DNA of 64,000 nt from Lycorma delicatula (Eukaryota > Arthropoda > Insecta > Hemiptera > Fulgoridae): positions 139,608,536 to 139,672,535 of the forward strand of contig NC_134458.1 in assembly GCF_047948215.1 (NCBI RefSeq), in the 5' to 3' direction. A program made the position numbers and the translations under genes. The stretch's first letter is position 1; each line of letters opens with the position of its first letter. The notes beneath the pieces were generated by a model, which worked only from the letters and a program-made list of their open reading frames with translations, was not told the DNA's origin and made no database searches. Of the stretch, positions 1-12,654 are shown in pieces.

Positions 1-1145
<1,145 letters not shown>

Positions 1146-1149
1146 CTAG

Positions 1150-1721
1150 CAATATAAAATGGATTGTCAGAATCCTTCTGCTTTTCGTAGTGTTCTTATA
1201 GCTTTTTTTCTTTTCCGCTGAAGACTGCATTTTTTACATTTCTTGTATATCCCTCTCAGCCTCCCTGATGCGAGTTTCATCAAAATGTTTGGAAACTTTA
1301 CACAGCTCTTCCCAGGATTTAACCCTACCTTTTCAAACATTAAACATTTTGTCATGTTCCCAGCATTGTAGGAGCTCACAGGATCTTACATGTCAAATTA
1401 AAGGGAATTCCTACATACAAAGACATGTTTTGGTATCCTTGACCAGATAATACTGTTCAAAGACTCACTCGCATTCTGCGTTCTACCATGCAGGCACTTT
1501 TCCAGCAGAACTGGATTTGAAAGATCTTTAAATATTGGTTTAATTCTCTGCATTACTGCTTTTGGTAGGTGTGTATGTTTATTTTGATCATATGGTTCTT
1601 TAGCTAAACAAGCCTGTACATTACTTACACCACATGTCATCAGTCTGTGGGCACAAACCACGGTAGGTTCTTCACTAGTAGATGACAAGCGGAAATACTC
1701 AGTCCAAATAGCACGTCTCAT
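1150..1721 (-). pseudogene. Mutator-like (MULE) transposase remnant, C-terminal part
   Basis: The minus frame reads HLPKAVMQRIKPIFKDLSNP, then CLHGRTQNASESLNSIIWSR and IPKHVFVC, near 1410-1600. After two in-frame stops (TAA at 1398-1400 and again nearby) the same frame resumes with SSYNAGNMTKCLMFEKVGLN and a basic K/R-rich tail. The HG.TQN.NES.N..IW...PK block followed by a S.N.GN motif is, as I know it, the C-terminal signature of a Mutator-like transposase domain family common in insect genomes. Catalytic DDE residues would lie upstream and are not recognisable; sequence beyond 1721 gives no clear continuation. The product would be a nuclear cut-and-paste transposase. It is broken by stops and truncated at its N-terminus. 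No terminal inverted repeats were found. Confidence 0.65.
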
Positions 1722-2379
1722 TTCATTACTGATTTCTTAAAATAGCTAAACCATAATAAGTTTTTATTTCATTAAAATAATTTGTCAACAAATAATTTTA
1801 GGGAGCCTTGGCAAAATTTGTACACACTTATTTCAGATAAAACTCTACTCAAGTCGTCAAAATTGAATATGTCATAGATGCATGATATTAGGAGAAACCC
1901 TACTACTGCTATCTTCTAAGTTTTCCTCAGCTTTCTTCTGGAACCAGTCATCCTACAGGCAGTATTTTACTTCGCTTTCTATCAAACGTTTGTACGGTTA
2001 TTTATTTCTTAATCCTAGGCATTGTTTTAAAAAATAAAATAGGCTAGTTTACCAATAAATTACGCAACAGAAATGAAATTGAACAAGAAATTCAAAATAA
2101 CTCACAGTATCGAGCTAAAACTACAGTAGAACTTTATTATCAGTTACCACAAATCAACAAACTTTCACAAACTCATTAGAACATCCTAAATATAACTTGT
2201 ACAACTAAAGTAAAGCACATATATGCAGAGTAGGAAACCCAGCTACAAAATAATTTTAGTTGCCACAAAATGAATGACTAAATCAAAGAAATTATTATGT
2301 AAAACTATTTTTTAAATATTTCTACAGCAGAAATCTTCACTCAGATATCATGTGTTATATAAAACAAAAATTTATTGTT
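1722..2379. other. AT-rich sequence, no gene seen
   Basis: Upstream flank (in gene sense) of the Mutator-like remnant. It could hold its lost N-terminal half, but no motif is readable on either strand. Confidence 0.5.
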
Positions 2380-2401
2380 TTATATATATATATATATACT
2401 C

Positions 2402-2450
<49 letters not shown>
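2380..2450. repeat. (TA)n microsatellite with ACTCGTGTG interruption
   Basis: TA runs at 2380-2397 and about 2407-2450 are separated by a short CTCGTGTG segment. That segment recurs inverted at about 2722-2734 beside another TA run. Confidence 0.9.
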
Positions 2451-2453
<3 letters not shown>

Positions 2454-2455
2454 GG

Positions 2456-2499
2456 TGATTAGCACCAGAATATATATATATATATTCTGGTGCTAATCA
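2456..2499. repeat. Perfect 44-bp palindrome
   Basis: Two 22-nt arms with no spacer: the left arm begins TGATTAGCACCAGAATATAT and the right arm is its exact reverse complement ending GGTGCTAATCA. The centre is TA repeat, but the outer 15 nt of each arm are unique sequence, so this is not just a microsatellite. It could form a cruciform or hairpin. Confidence 0.95.
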
Positions 2500-2658
2500 G
2501 CATTTAACTCACATTTATTTATGATCGATCGAAATAAAAAACGTATCTAGATAACGTTTTACAATTTCCTCTTTTTCTTAAGGGCTCTTGTAGGAAAAAA
2601 AATCAAATTTTTCTGCATTTTAAAATCTTCCTTTTTTTGTCATATATCAGACAAAAAC

Positions 2659-2715
<57 letters not shown>

Positions 2716-2730
2716 AATATATATACACGA

Positions 2731-2760
<30 letters not shown>
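2659..2760. repeat. (TA)n microsatellite block
   Basis: Interrupted TA runs containing TATACACGAGTATA, the inverted counterpart of the 2398-2412 segment. The left flank of the first TA block and the right flank of this one both carry ATAAAACAAAAA in the same direction. Confidence 0.9.
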
Positions 2761-4296
<1,536 letters not shown>

Positions 4297-4299
4297 TTA

Positions 4300-5445
4300 A
4301 GTTAAAAATAGTAATATATATTTCCGTATTCCATGGAGTCTTAATTATCGCTTGTTAATATTCTCTTTCAATCATTTATTTGCATTCCTTTTGTTGTCTT
4401 TGTTATCTGGAAATAATTCCATGTGAAACCTTCCTAGGGCACTTTTTAAGGAAGATGTATATGAATATCTTAGAAGTACTTTCGACGTATTTTGATCCAA
4501 TCGTTTTCTTATTTTTTGGAGTCCTAAAATAATTGAACTAGCATCGATTTGAAATTCCTTTAATGAACATTTCTAAACTGGCTACCGGGTAAATTTGAAG
4601 AGCTTTATGCTTGCAAGAAATTTGTTTTTTCATAATTAGTAAAAATTGTTTATTGTAGATTCTAATATCATTTAGAAAATGTTTTCGGTCAGTATTAAAA
4701 ATTAAAATTTTATAAATATGTACGAACCATTTTTAAGAAATTTGCCGTTGAAATTTCAAACAATTTTGGTTAGTTACAGATAATATATAAAAAAAATTAA
4801 TTTATAAAATTAATTTTCTCTATTAATTATATACATTAAATCTGAGAACAATGTTCCAATCTGTAAAGCTTAGAAAGAAGCTTAGAAAAGATAAGAGCCA
4901 ATGAAATGAACCATTTTATTGCTTCTTTTTACTTCATTATAAGAACTGAAAGATCTAGTGGTTTAAATAGTGGCAAGTACAGTTGCTACGCGACGGATAA
5001 AGTTAGCTTACTGTCTTCCGTTTTAGACCCCAAATTCTTTCTTATAACTATCAATAGTTACAATGCCCCCCTTTCTCCTCGCAAACGTTTATTAATTTGG
5101 TAATGGCGAATAGGTGTCATGCGAGTGGCGAACTAAATAGTGATGACATATTCAGACAGCGTCTCTACTTCAGTCCCATACAGCGATACTTCCATAGAGG
5201 CGGAAGTGTGTATGCTGCGGAAATTTAACTCCGGATTCGCAAAAGTGCTTTTGATATAGTTATACAAAATTAAATACATATTATTCTTATCCTAATGAAA
5301 TAAATATTTAAAGATTAAACAACAAATGATCTGCAACTAAATACTGTGATAGTTAACAATTTTCATATAAGTAAATTACTACATAAATGTTTATTCAGAT
5401 TAACTCATAAACAAGTCATTTTATTTTTCATAGTCCATTCTACCT
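4300..5445. other. AT-rich sequence, no gene seen
   Basis: The open frame at 4906-5103 has no domain and no conserved motif. A slightly GC-richer stretch at 5100-5240 is unassigned. Confidence 0.5.
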
Positions 5446-5449
5446 ACAG

Positions 5450-6560
5450 ATTTTTTTTTACAGTATGGTAATCAGTCAAAATATCGGGTGTGGGTTTTTT
5501 TCATTTCTCGACGTTTCATGACCCAGGGATCCCAAAAAACAAAAAAAAAAGTGGAGAGCAATGTTAGTAAGTACGTACTCACCGGGTTGGTCTAGTGGTG
5601 AACGCGTCTTTGCTAATCAGCTGATTTCGAAGTCGAGATTTCCAACGTTCAAATCCTAGTAAAGGCAGTTACTTTTGTATAGATTAGAATACTAGATCGT
5701 GGATACCGGTGTTCTTTGGTGGTTGGATTTAAATTAACCACACATCTCAGAAATGGTCGACCTGAGACTGTACAAGACTACACTTCACTTACATTCATAC
5801 ATATCATCCTCTGAAGTAATACCTTACGGTGATTCCCGGAGGCTAAACAGGAAAAAAGTACGTATGTACGTGTGCTTGGGTGTTTGAATTTTAATAACTT
5901 TTGACCGTTTAACCGATTTTGCTGAAATTTGGCACAAAGACTCGGGTATATGGAGCAATGTTTTCATAAAAAGTTGGGATCAGTCTCCAGGGGGTGGAGT
6001 CGATAATTTTGTTGAGTCTATTTTCTCAAAAGTTTGTAAACATAACCCCATTTTATAATTAATTATTAAGCTCGGACCATGCATATATGCTTATCTTAAT
6101 ATTAAAAATAAAAATTGTCTTCAAATTCTCCTCTTCCCCAAAAATCGAAAAAAATTTTTATTGCGTCTGTTTTAACCTAATTATTTTGTCTTCCTAGGCA
6201 TAGCAATAGTGCAAAGGACCAATAAATAAATACTCTGGGGGTAATATTGAGGGTGGGAGAGCCAATAAAAATGTAAAAATATCAATTTTTGGAATTTTTT
6301 AAAACTTTTTTTTAGTTTATTTGAATTTTTAATAATATTAAAATAGAATTTTATCATGATTCACTCCCACCCCCATAAAATAAATCTTTTTAACTTTTTA
6401 TTGGTTCTACATTTTTCAGTGGAACTTCCTTTAGTTTATTCCATTTAACATAGTAAACATAGACATATCAAAAAAAGGTTCATCAGAGGTGATTTTGGAG
6501 GTTAGGGAGCAGAAAAAAGTAAAAATATCGACTTTTGGAATTTTTTAAACTTTTTTCACT
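5450..6560 (+). repeat. Dispersed repeat Rep-A, copy 1 (split by a SINE)
   Basis: The left part (about 5450-5577) reads GGTAATCAGTC and later CATGACCCAGGGATCCCAAA. The right part resumes after 5864 with TTTTGACCGTTTAACCGATT and AAATTTGGCAC. The same ordered blocks recur at 39690-40045 (plus) and 56255-57115 (minus), including the 6180-6300 segment with CTTCCTAGGCATAGCAATAG. This is a noncoding interspersed family of unknown class. Repeated CCGATTTTGCTGAAATTTGG-type phrases are common in insect repeats. Its left end shares a terminal motif with Rep-B and Rep-E. Confidence 0.75.
5578..5855 (+). mobile_element. tRNA-derived SINE, family 1, copy 1
   Basis: The head has a pol III A box (TGGTCTAGTGGTG, 5588-5600) and a B box (CGTTCAAATCC, 5646-5656), spaced as in a tRNA. 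A roughly 200-bp unrelated body follows, ending CTAAACAGGAAAA. It is flanked by the 9-bp direct repeat AAGTACGTA (5569-5577 and 5856-5864), a target-site duplication made when it inserted into Rep-A. Two more copies lie at 17190-17683 and 33700-33923, both minus. SINEs encode no protein and depend on a partner LINE. Confidence 0.88.
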
Positions 6561-6564
6561 TATC

Positions 6565-6806
6565 ATTATTTTTCCACTATATTATAAAATTTACCAACGT
6601 CAGGAAAGTATATCAACTTTGCTGTCAGTTTTTTTATTATTACATTTTTTACGAAAAATGATGAAAATGAATATTTTTTAATATTATAATGTAACTTAAT
6701 CTCTCCAACTGGAAACAATATGGTAAATGTACGTACGCATTTACAAATTAACGTTCATGTAACAATCTTTATATATAGTATAAAGTATATAAAGAATTTA
6801 TAGTAT
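6565..6806. other. AT-rich spacer
   Basis: Sequence between Rep-A and LINE-A. Nothing recognisable. Confidence 0.5.
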
Positions 6807-6816
6807 AAAAAAATAC

Positions 6817-6945
6817 AAAATTCCATCGCTGACTTGTTTAAAATAGTCAAAGAAGGAGTTGATAAAGGAGTGGCTGAAGTACTGTCAGTAAGGAAGGGAG
6901 CAGGCGAGGAAGTCAAAATAAGAGTACGAGCAAAGCAGGCTAAAA
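6817..6945 (+). pseudogene. LINE-A ORF1 (gag-like) fragment
   Basis: Reads IADLFKIVKEGVDKGVAEVL then SVRKGAGEEVKIRVRAK. This lines up with YADLVKQVKQSMENQEVGDI / LSLRRDDGDELRIRMRD in the minus-strand ORF1 at about 47750-47880, the better preserved relative in this window. ORF1 proteins of R1-like LINEs bind the element RNA. Only about 40 residues survive. The reading passes into ORF2-type sequence at about 6945 with no zinc knuckles in between, which marks an internal deletion. The call rests mainly on the comparison within the window. Confidence 0.6.
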
Positions 6946-8224
6946 CAAACTATCAGTCAGAGAGTCGAAGGAGTTGCAGTAAGAGAAGAGTGGTCCTCAG
7001 AATTGACAGCACTAAGGAGGAGGTGTGTGGTCAGCCGGCGAAGTCTGCAGCTAGCGAATAGAAATGGTGAAGACCTAGAGGAGGAGCTCCACCTTCTGCG
7101 AACACTCAGGAGAGAATTTAGGAGTAAAATAGTAATGGCAAAAAAAAATGGCTACAGTTGTGCGAGTCGGTCGATGAAAACACGCGAGATGATACCTACC
7201 GTATCGTGACTAGGCGATTCGGTAGGAGGCTGCCGGCACTGTCAAAGGCTGATTTGATAAGAAACGTAAGAGAGTTGTTTCCGCGAAGTAGGGGCACCTA
7301 CCGGGAGAGATCGTGACGAACGAAATTATCCCGTTTACGCCTAGTGATTTAAATGAACCTGCCCGTACGATAAGGGGTGGTAAGAGCTCAGGCCCAGACG
7401 GGATTCCCCAAAAGTTGTAGTGAGCACTGTTAAGATGGAAACATAGTGCTAGTAAATGAATGGATACCCGAAAGATGGAAGGGTACGAGGCTGGCCATGT
7501 TAAAAAATAGGATGGACCCACTGGCGCACAGACGGCGTACAGACCATTGCGTATGCTGGATTGTTACGCAAAACTCTTTGAGAAGATGCTTCTCAGTAGG
7601 TTAAGTGAGGGAGTCGAGGCATCTGGCGGGTTACATCTAGATCAGTATAAATTCCTGATCGGACATTCAGCGATTGCCGCCACAGAGCGCGTGAAGGGCA
7701 CAGTGAAGTCAGCGGTAGAGGTAATGTGGAGAACTAGGAGAATAGGTGTCGTGATGTTCCTTGACGTTCGTAATGATTTTAATAAAATATCGTGTGAAGT
7801 AATCTTAAGCAAGGTCCGAAACAGGAAAATTCCAGCATACATAAGAAGAACAATCCAAAAATATTTTAATGAAAGATATATGATTGGCACATCGGAAGAT
7901 AAGGCTTCCAGTAGAAAGAGGTGTTCCTTAGGGATCATTTCTAGGGCCGACAATGTGGAATGTTGCATTTGATGGTATGTTGAGACAGGAATATCCGGAG
8001 GGGGTCACGCCAGTAGCCTTCACAGACGATCTAGCTTTGGTGTTAGTGCTCAGGACGGAAGGGGAGCTGATGGCTACGGGAGAGGAGGCAGTGAATCTGG
8101 TGAAGAGGTGGCTTACTGCAAATGGGTTGAGGCTTGCAGAAGAAAAATTAAAAGTGGTAGTCATGACTGGGCATCGGAGGTTGAAGCCACTTAAGTTCCG
8201 GGTGGGCGAAACGTTTGTTTACCC
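6946..8224 (+). pseudogene. LINE-A ORF2, reverse transcriptase, 5' half
   Basis: Linker and reverse transcriptase of an R1-like LINE. Readable blocks include LRRRCVVSRRSLQLANRNGE (linker), MLDCYAKLFEKMLLSRL and GLHLDQYKFLIGHSAIAATE (RT blocks 2-3), GVVMFLDVRNDFNKIS (the first catalytic aspartate block, consensus FLDV.NAFN) and AFTDDLALV (the YADD box as FTDD). The block after it, RLAEEKLKVVVMTGHRRLKP, is typical of the R1 clade. Frames shift at least at about 7200-7540 and 7930, with several stops. The protein would reverse-transcribe the element RNA at a nicked genomic site. It continues at 11147 beyond the inserted LINE-B. Confidence 0.82.
8209..8224. repeat. Target-site duplication of LINE-B, left copy
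   Basis: AAACGTTTGTTTACCC, directly followed by a T run that is LINE-B's poly-A tail in antisense. The partner copy at 11147-11162 differs at one base. The duplicated words encode the same ORF2 peptide (ETFVYP / KTFVYP), which proves the target was LINE-A. Confidence 0.92.
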
Positions 8225-9250
8225 TTTTTTTTTGTTAAACAGGTGGGGAATCCCATTCACGGACGCCTAAGCAGTGTCGGGCTCGCTAACAGGTGCCGCA
8301 AGATATTATTATTATGTGTATGCGTACGTAAACCTGCGCACTACCTACTAAACCACCACCTCTGGCTACCACCCTTCCTGGAACCGTTAGCAAAGCATTC
8401 CTTCTGAAAGGGGGGTTACTCGCCCACTCACACATTCATATGTCATAGTACAATCACATCATAATAGAAATATCAACAAACACACTTCAATCACAGCATA
8501 TCAATAGCAGTCAAGATACATCACCACCCATCCAGATACAGAAAACTGATAATGAAACTATATACAAAGAAAAAAGCCACACAATATATACAAATACAAG
8601 AGAAGAAAAAAAAGTCTCACAAAAATATAAAGAAAAAAAGGTCATCAAAACCATTGTAGCACAAGAACATAAAAATACTCCATTCATTAATATTACAGGT
8701 CAGTGCAACAACGCAACACTATAAATGCATACATCGGACAGTAGTAAAAATCTGCAGCCAAACAGCTAAGTCTCACGGAATGCAGTAAATACAAAATACT
8801 ACATACTACAATAAGGTCCCAAGAAACAGGGAATTAGCCCAAGATCAGATAGACATCATAAAGAAAAAATACATCAAAAGCAAAATACTCAAATATATAC
8901 GTAAAAAAAAAATTTACGAGTATATATGTAAATCAAAAACATTACATCATAATATCAGTACAGCAAACTTTTATCATAAACTAACTAGGCACACATGCAT
9001 TCCCCTTATACTTACTATCTGCCACGCCATCAGATACGGGAGCAGAGTGTTCGCAGCCTCTTCAGGTCAAGGCAACCCCCTAATCGCTCACTCGCGAACC
9101 TGTCCGCCCCCGCACCCTCCGACGCCGGCTATTGTTTCGTGACTACTCCAATGCTTGGAGGTCTCTCATCATGATTTTCACATCCGCATTGATCACTTTC
9201 CAGTTTTCTTTCTTTTCTGCATTATTTCTATCAGCTTCTCAGGGTGGAAC
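8225..9250 (-). other. LINE-B 3' UTR
   Basis: No coding potential in either LINE frame. The plus strand is A/C-rich. The terminal part (8225-8330) contains GTGTCGGGCTCGCTAACAGG, whose reverse complement is at 16998-17020. The 3' end of a LINE RNA is what its own reverse transcriptase recognises. Confidence 0.75.
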
Positions 9251-11113
9251 ATCACTTCCCTGCCTGGTATGTCAAGTAGCTCTGTCCTAGGTCCTTCGTA
9301 TCTCGGACAGTGGAAGAACACGTGGTATGGCTTTTCTCCTCCTCGCATACAAGGCAGTTCTGTTCGTCGTCGAGGCCGTACTTATGAAGGTATGCTCTGT
9401 TCCCCCCTATGGCTCGCCATAAACTGGATAAGGCAGTAATCCGGCGAGCCATGAGCTCTCCCTTTTCAGCGCTTTACATCTCTCACCAAGCGTTGTTTCA
9501 TCTACCTTTTGTGCTGCCGTCCCACCGTTCTTGCCACTTGTTCACCATCTCCTATGTCAGTGTGCGTGTTCATCTTCTTCTGTCTGTGGGAGAGAGGGCC
9601 TCAAGCTCATGTAATCTTATCCGTATTTCGATTACCAGATCTATCGGAAGGATTCCCACAAGTACTTCTATCGTATCCTTCGACACGGTCCTGTATGTTG
9701 CCGTAATTCTTAGGCAGCACTTCCTGTGTAAGGACTCCATCATGTCTTTTTGGTACTTCGTTACTCCCCCCATACCTCTGCTTCGTAGAGTAGCATTGAG
9801 TAAACTACGCTTACAAGTAGTTTCCACCTTTGCTGCCTCGGGCCATGGTAGTTCCGGAAAAGGGCGCATCTAACTTCCTTGTTCTTTCGGCTTTTTCACA
9901 TGCCTCCTTTACATGTGTGCCGAAAGGAAGCTGGGTGACTATCCAGACGCCTAGGTACTTAACCGCCGGTCGTGACACTATTCTTTGTCCTTCCAGTGGT
10001 ATCACTGTGGTTGGTTTTCGTTTGTCTTTTGTGATCACAACAACTTCTGTCTTTTCCGGTGCCATCTGTAGCCCGACCTCGTGCATCCATCCGCTTATTG
10101 TTTTGAAGGCATTGGTTATCTTCTCGACTGCCTCTCTCCTGTTCTTGGCTTCAGCTACGAGGGCCAGATAATCAGCGTAGCCCAATAAAGAGACTTTAGG
10201 CAGGAATACCCCGTCATATGCAATATTCCATAAAGTCGGTCCAAGTATCGACCCCTGTTGTACTCCCCTTTCAATGATTCGCTTCACTACCCCATTCTCC
10301 ACTTCACAGCGCTATTTGCGCCCGGTCAAATACGACATTATAATTTTTGTTATATATGGAGGAACTCTGCGTGTTATCAAGGCCCTGCCTATTGCTGCGT
10401 GTGAGACAATGTTGAAGGCGTTTCTCACACTATGTGTCACCAATATGCATACCCGGTTTGCTTCTTCCCTGATGATCCCTTACGCTGTTTGACAGACAGC
10501 AGCCATTGCATCAAGGGCTGATCTACCCCTCCGAAAACCATATTGTTTTTCGGTTACCCCCTTCGATCGCATCTTCTAATTTCCGCTGAATCATCCGCTC
10601 AAACAGTTTGGCTAGACCATCGATCATGGCGAGAGGTCTGTATGATGAGAGTATCTCAGAGTCCTTTCCAGCCTTTTGCACAAGGACTAGTCTTTGTGTT
10701 CTCCATTTTCCTGGGAAAATGCCCTCCCTTAGGCAGGCATTGTATATGTCCAATATCGTATCGGACCAGGCCGCCACCTTTACCATTAAGTTCGGTAGAT
10801 GATCTGGGCCAGGAGATTTTTTTGCTGACATGTGGGCAACTGGCGCCGCGAATTCGGCGTCGGTGAACGGCATCGGGAGCTCCGTTTCTATCTCGGTATC
10901 TTCCGTCTGTGCGTCCCCGTGTGGGAACAGTCCCTCTATAATGCGTCTATCCTCCGATTCCTCCTGTGAAGCAGGAACTCTGGGTTTTAACGTACCTCTC
11001 ACGAGAAGCTTATAGGGTTTCCCCCACGGGTCATTCTCTACTTCGGCTAGGAGTTTCCTCCAACATTCTTTTTTCAACTCCCTTATTAGCTTATTGAATC
11101 CTTTATTGCACAT
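9250..11113 (-). pseudogene. LINE-B ORF2, reverse transcriptase and C-terminal zinc finger
   Basis: Read from 11113 downward. A pre-RT linker (KECWRKLLAEVENDPWGKPY) comes first. It is followed by SAKKSPGPDHLPNLMVK (RT block 1), FPGKWRTQRLVLVQKAGKDS and SYRPLAMIDGLAKLFERMIQ (block 2). After a frame-broken stretch (10303-10522) comes GVQQGSILGPTLWNIAYDG, and then the catalytic box as LLGYADYLALV, where the second Asp of YADD is Tyr. Next are VKYLGVWI and, at 9250-9450, the ending CLVCEEEKSHTTCSS, a CCHC-type finger usual at the C-terminus of R1-like ORF2. There are several stops and at least three frameshifts. The YADD change alone would abolish polymerase activity. Confidence 0.88.
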
Positions 11114-11146
11114 TTTATATTGTGTCGTATATAGGGCCCTGGCCTA

Positions 11147-11162
11147 AAACGTTTGTCTACCC
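11147..11162. repeat. Target-site duplication of LINE-B, right copy
   Basis: AAACGTTTGTCTACCC. It matches 8209-8224 at 15 of 16 positions. Confidence 0.92.
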
Positions 11163-12130
11163 TAGCCCGGCAGCGAGATATCTGGGGTTTTGGGTGGACA
11201 GATGCTTCTCCATTCATGTTGAAGAAGCAGCAAGAAAGGGAAACAGAATGGTCCAAGCGCCGGCAAGACTGATGAGCATAGGGGCGGACCCAGGACGACT
11301 AAGAGGAGGCTACTGACTAGCGTATACTCGTCAGTAGTGCTCTGTGGGGTGTCAGTCTGGGTGAGCGCATTGGATAAGGCCTGTGACAGGAAGAGACTGA
11401 TAAGCCAATAGCGGAGGCTCAATCTGAGAGTGATTTCCGGGTACCGGACGATAGGAGCAGAGGCGGCATCGGTAATAGCAGAATACTTCCTATTGACTTA
11501 CAGGTAAAAATGCGGAGATGCTCAATAGCAATCGGGGGTGAAAAGGAAGCAGTTGTTGAAGAAATGTATAGTGCTTGGAGTGAAAGATGGAATATGACAA
11601 CGACAGGGAGGTGGATCTATAAACTCATTAGGGACAGAATTTTCCTTCCCAAGGTGGAGAGAGTTGAAGACTGATATGATGGATCATGGTCCAGTAAATG
11701 TGGACAATGTGATAGGTATGATGTTATAAGACAGGGAAGCTTGGATGAGAATAACGGCAATGGTGACTGCCATAATAAAAGCTAAGGCAGTTGAGGAAAG
11801 AAATAGACAAGCTGTGAGAAGGTAGCATACCTGAGGCAGAGGAACCGTTGCTGGGTAGCAGTGGGTGGCCAGCCTCGTGAGGCGAGTGGTGGGGGCTCTT
11901 CGGAGTCGTTGTCCGTCAATGGTCCCTCGGGGACGCCGCTTGGGCTATCCTAATTCGGCCGTAAGAGTGCTAGGGTGATTGCGCAGGGGCAATGCACATA
12001 CCTTATGGATTAGGTCCGGTCCCTACGTGTCTAGAGGGGGAGGTAGTTTAGCGAGTGAGAGCCCCGCACTGCCGTCAGAGCGTGCCTGGAGGCGGCCGGT
12101 AGAGCTTTTACCTCCTCCTACGGAAAAGAA
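11147..12130 (+). pseudogene. LINE-A ORF2, 3' half, and 3' UTR
   Basis: Reading resumes exactly where the insertion broke it: KTFVYPSPAARYLGFWVDR, then RKGNRMVQAPARLMSIGA, and in shifted frames SVVLCGVSVWVSALDKACDR and LRVISGYRTIGAEAASV. Near 11590 STGRWIYKLIRDRIFLPKV matches the segment preceding the C-terminal finger in R1-like ORF2, but the finger itself is deleted and the frame jumps to AWMRITAMVTAIIKAKAVEE, ending at a TAG near 11823. The 3' UTR (about 11826-12130) is GC-richer than the surroundings and ends CCTCCTCCTACGGAAAAG. Confidence 0.82.
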
Positions 12131-12140
12131 AAAAAAATAC

Positions 12141-12445
12141 TCTTATTTCATCCGTTTAATATCAGATATTTAAGTGAGATTGTTTAAAAGAGTGACTGTC
12201 TAGACTGTTTAAAAGCAATGTCTAAATTTACGAAAACGTCCAAATTATTTACAGTCCGGAAAAAAGTTTTTGCAAATAATAAAATATTACATAAAAACAA
12301 AAAAAAGAAGACCAACATTTCGTTATTTAATTTGGTTTTATTATTTTTTTCTTTTTTTAAATTTGGTTTAATATTGCTAACAATAAATATTGTAAATAAA
12401 GAAACTTTAGTGTTCCAGCTTGCAGCATCATAACGAACCACGCTT
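12141..12445. other. AT-rich spacer
   Basis: No motif in the frames at 12184-12459. It separates LINE-A from Rep-B copy 1. Confidence 0.5.
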
Positions 12446-12449
12446 CTAA

Positions 12450-12640
12450 TTTGTCCCACTCAGATTTTTTCAACATTAAATTAAGCGTAATCGAAGAATG
12501 GCTCAACCAGTCTCCATCAAAGTTTCATATGTACAACTTCAGATTCACTACTACAACTTATCTAAATTTCAATGAATTTTTTCGAGTACTTTTAGAGATT
12601 TTCGAGACACAAAATTTTATACATAGGCATATATATATAT
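12450..12640 (+). repeat. Dispersed repeat Rep-B, copy 1
   Basis: Contains GGCTCAACCAGTCTCCATCA, ACTACTACAACTTATC and GAGATTTTCGAGACACAAAA. The same ordered words occur at 50215-50640 (plus) and, reverse-complemented, at 44735-45010. It runs into a TA microsatellite at 12628-12651. Noncoding, class unknown. Confidence 0.65.
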
Positions 12641-12654
12641 ATATATATATTTAT

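Larger units (their letters stand above)
8225..11146 (-). mobile_element. LINE-B, R1-like non-LTR retrotransposon nested in LINE-A
   Basis: The minus-strand element begins 5'-truncated at 11146 inside ORF2, just upstream of the reverse transcriptase. It runs through RT and a C-terminal zinc finger, has a 3' UTR of about 1 kb (8225-9250) and ends in a poly-A tail seen as the T run at 8225. It is flanked by a 16-bp target duplication with one mismatch. The last 110 bp of its 3' UTR recur at 16944-17056 as a separate tiny insertion. Being nested, it is younger than LINE-A. Confidence 0.9.
6817..12130 (+). mobile_element. LINE-A, R1-like non-LTR retrotransposon, 5'-truncated and split
   Basis: The element reads on the plus strand: a short ORF1 piece (6817-6945), ORF2 reverse transcriptase (6946-8224), LINE-B inserted in antisense (8225-11146), then the rest of ORF2 (11147-11825) and a 3' UTR ending CCTCCTCCTACGG plus an A-rich tail. 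A 10-bp direct repeat AAAAAAATAC lies at 6807-6816 and 12131-12140. It fits a target duplication but is weak evidence because it is A-rich. The ORF1 piece joins ORF2 directly, so the end of ORF1 and the whole endonuclease are missing. The element copies itself through RNA when intact; this copy is dead. Confidence 0.82.

Noticed and set aside
7210..7968. Minus-strand frames in LINE-A
   Set aside because: Antisense shadows of the plus-strand reverse transcriptase.
9155..11015. Plus-strand open frames over the LINE-B region, some over 100 codons
   Set aside because: They are antisense to the clear reverse transcriptase and carry no family motifs. GC-rich coding sequence produces such shadows.
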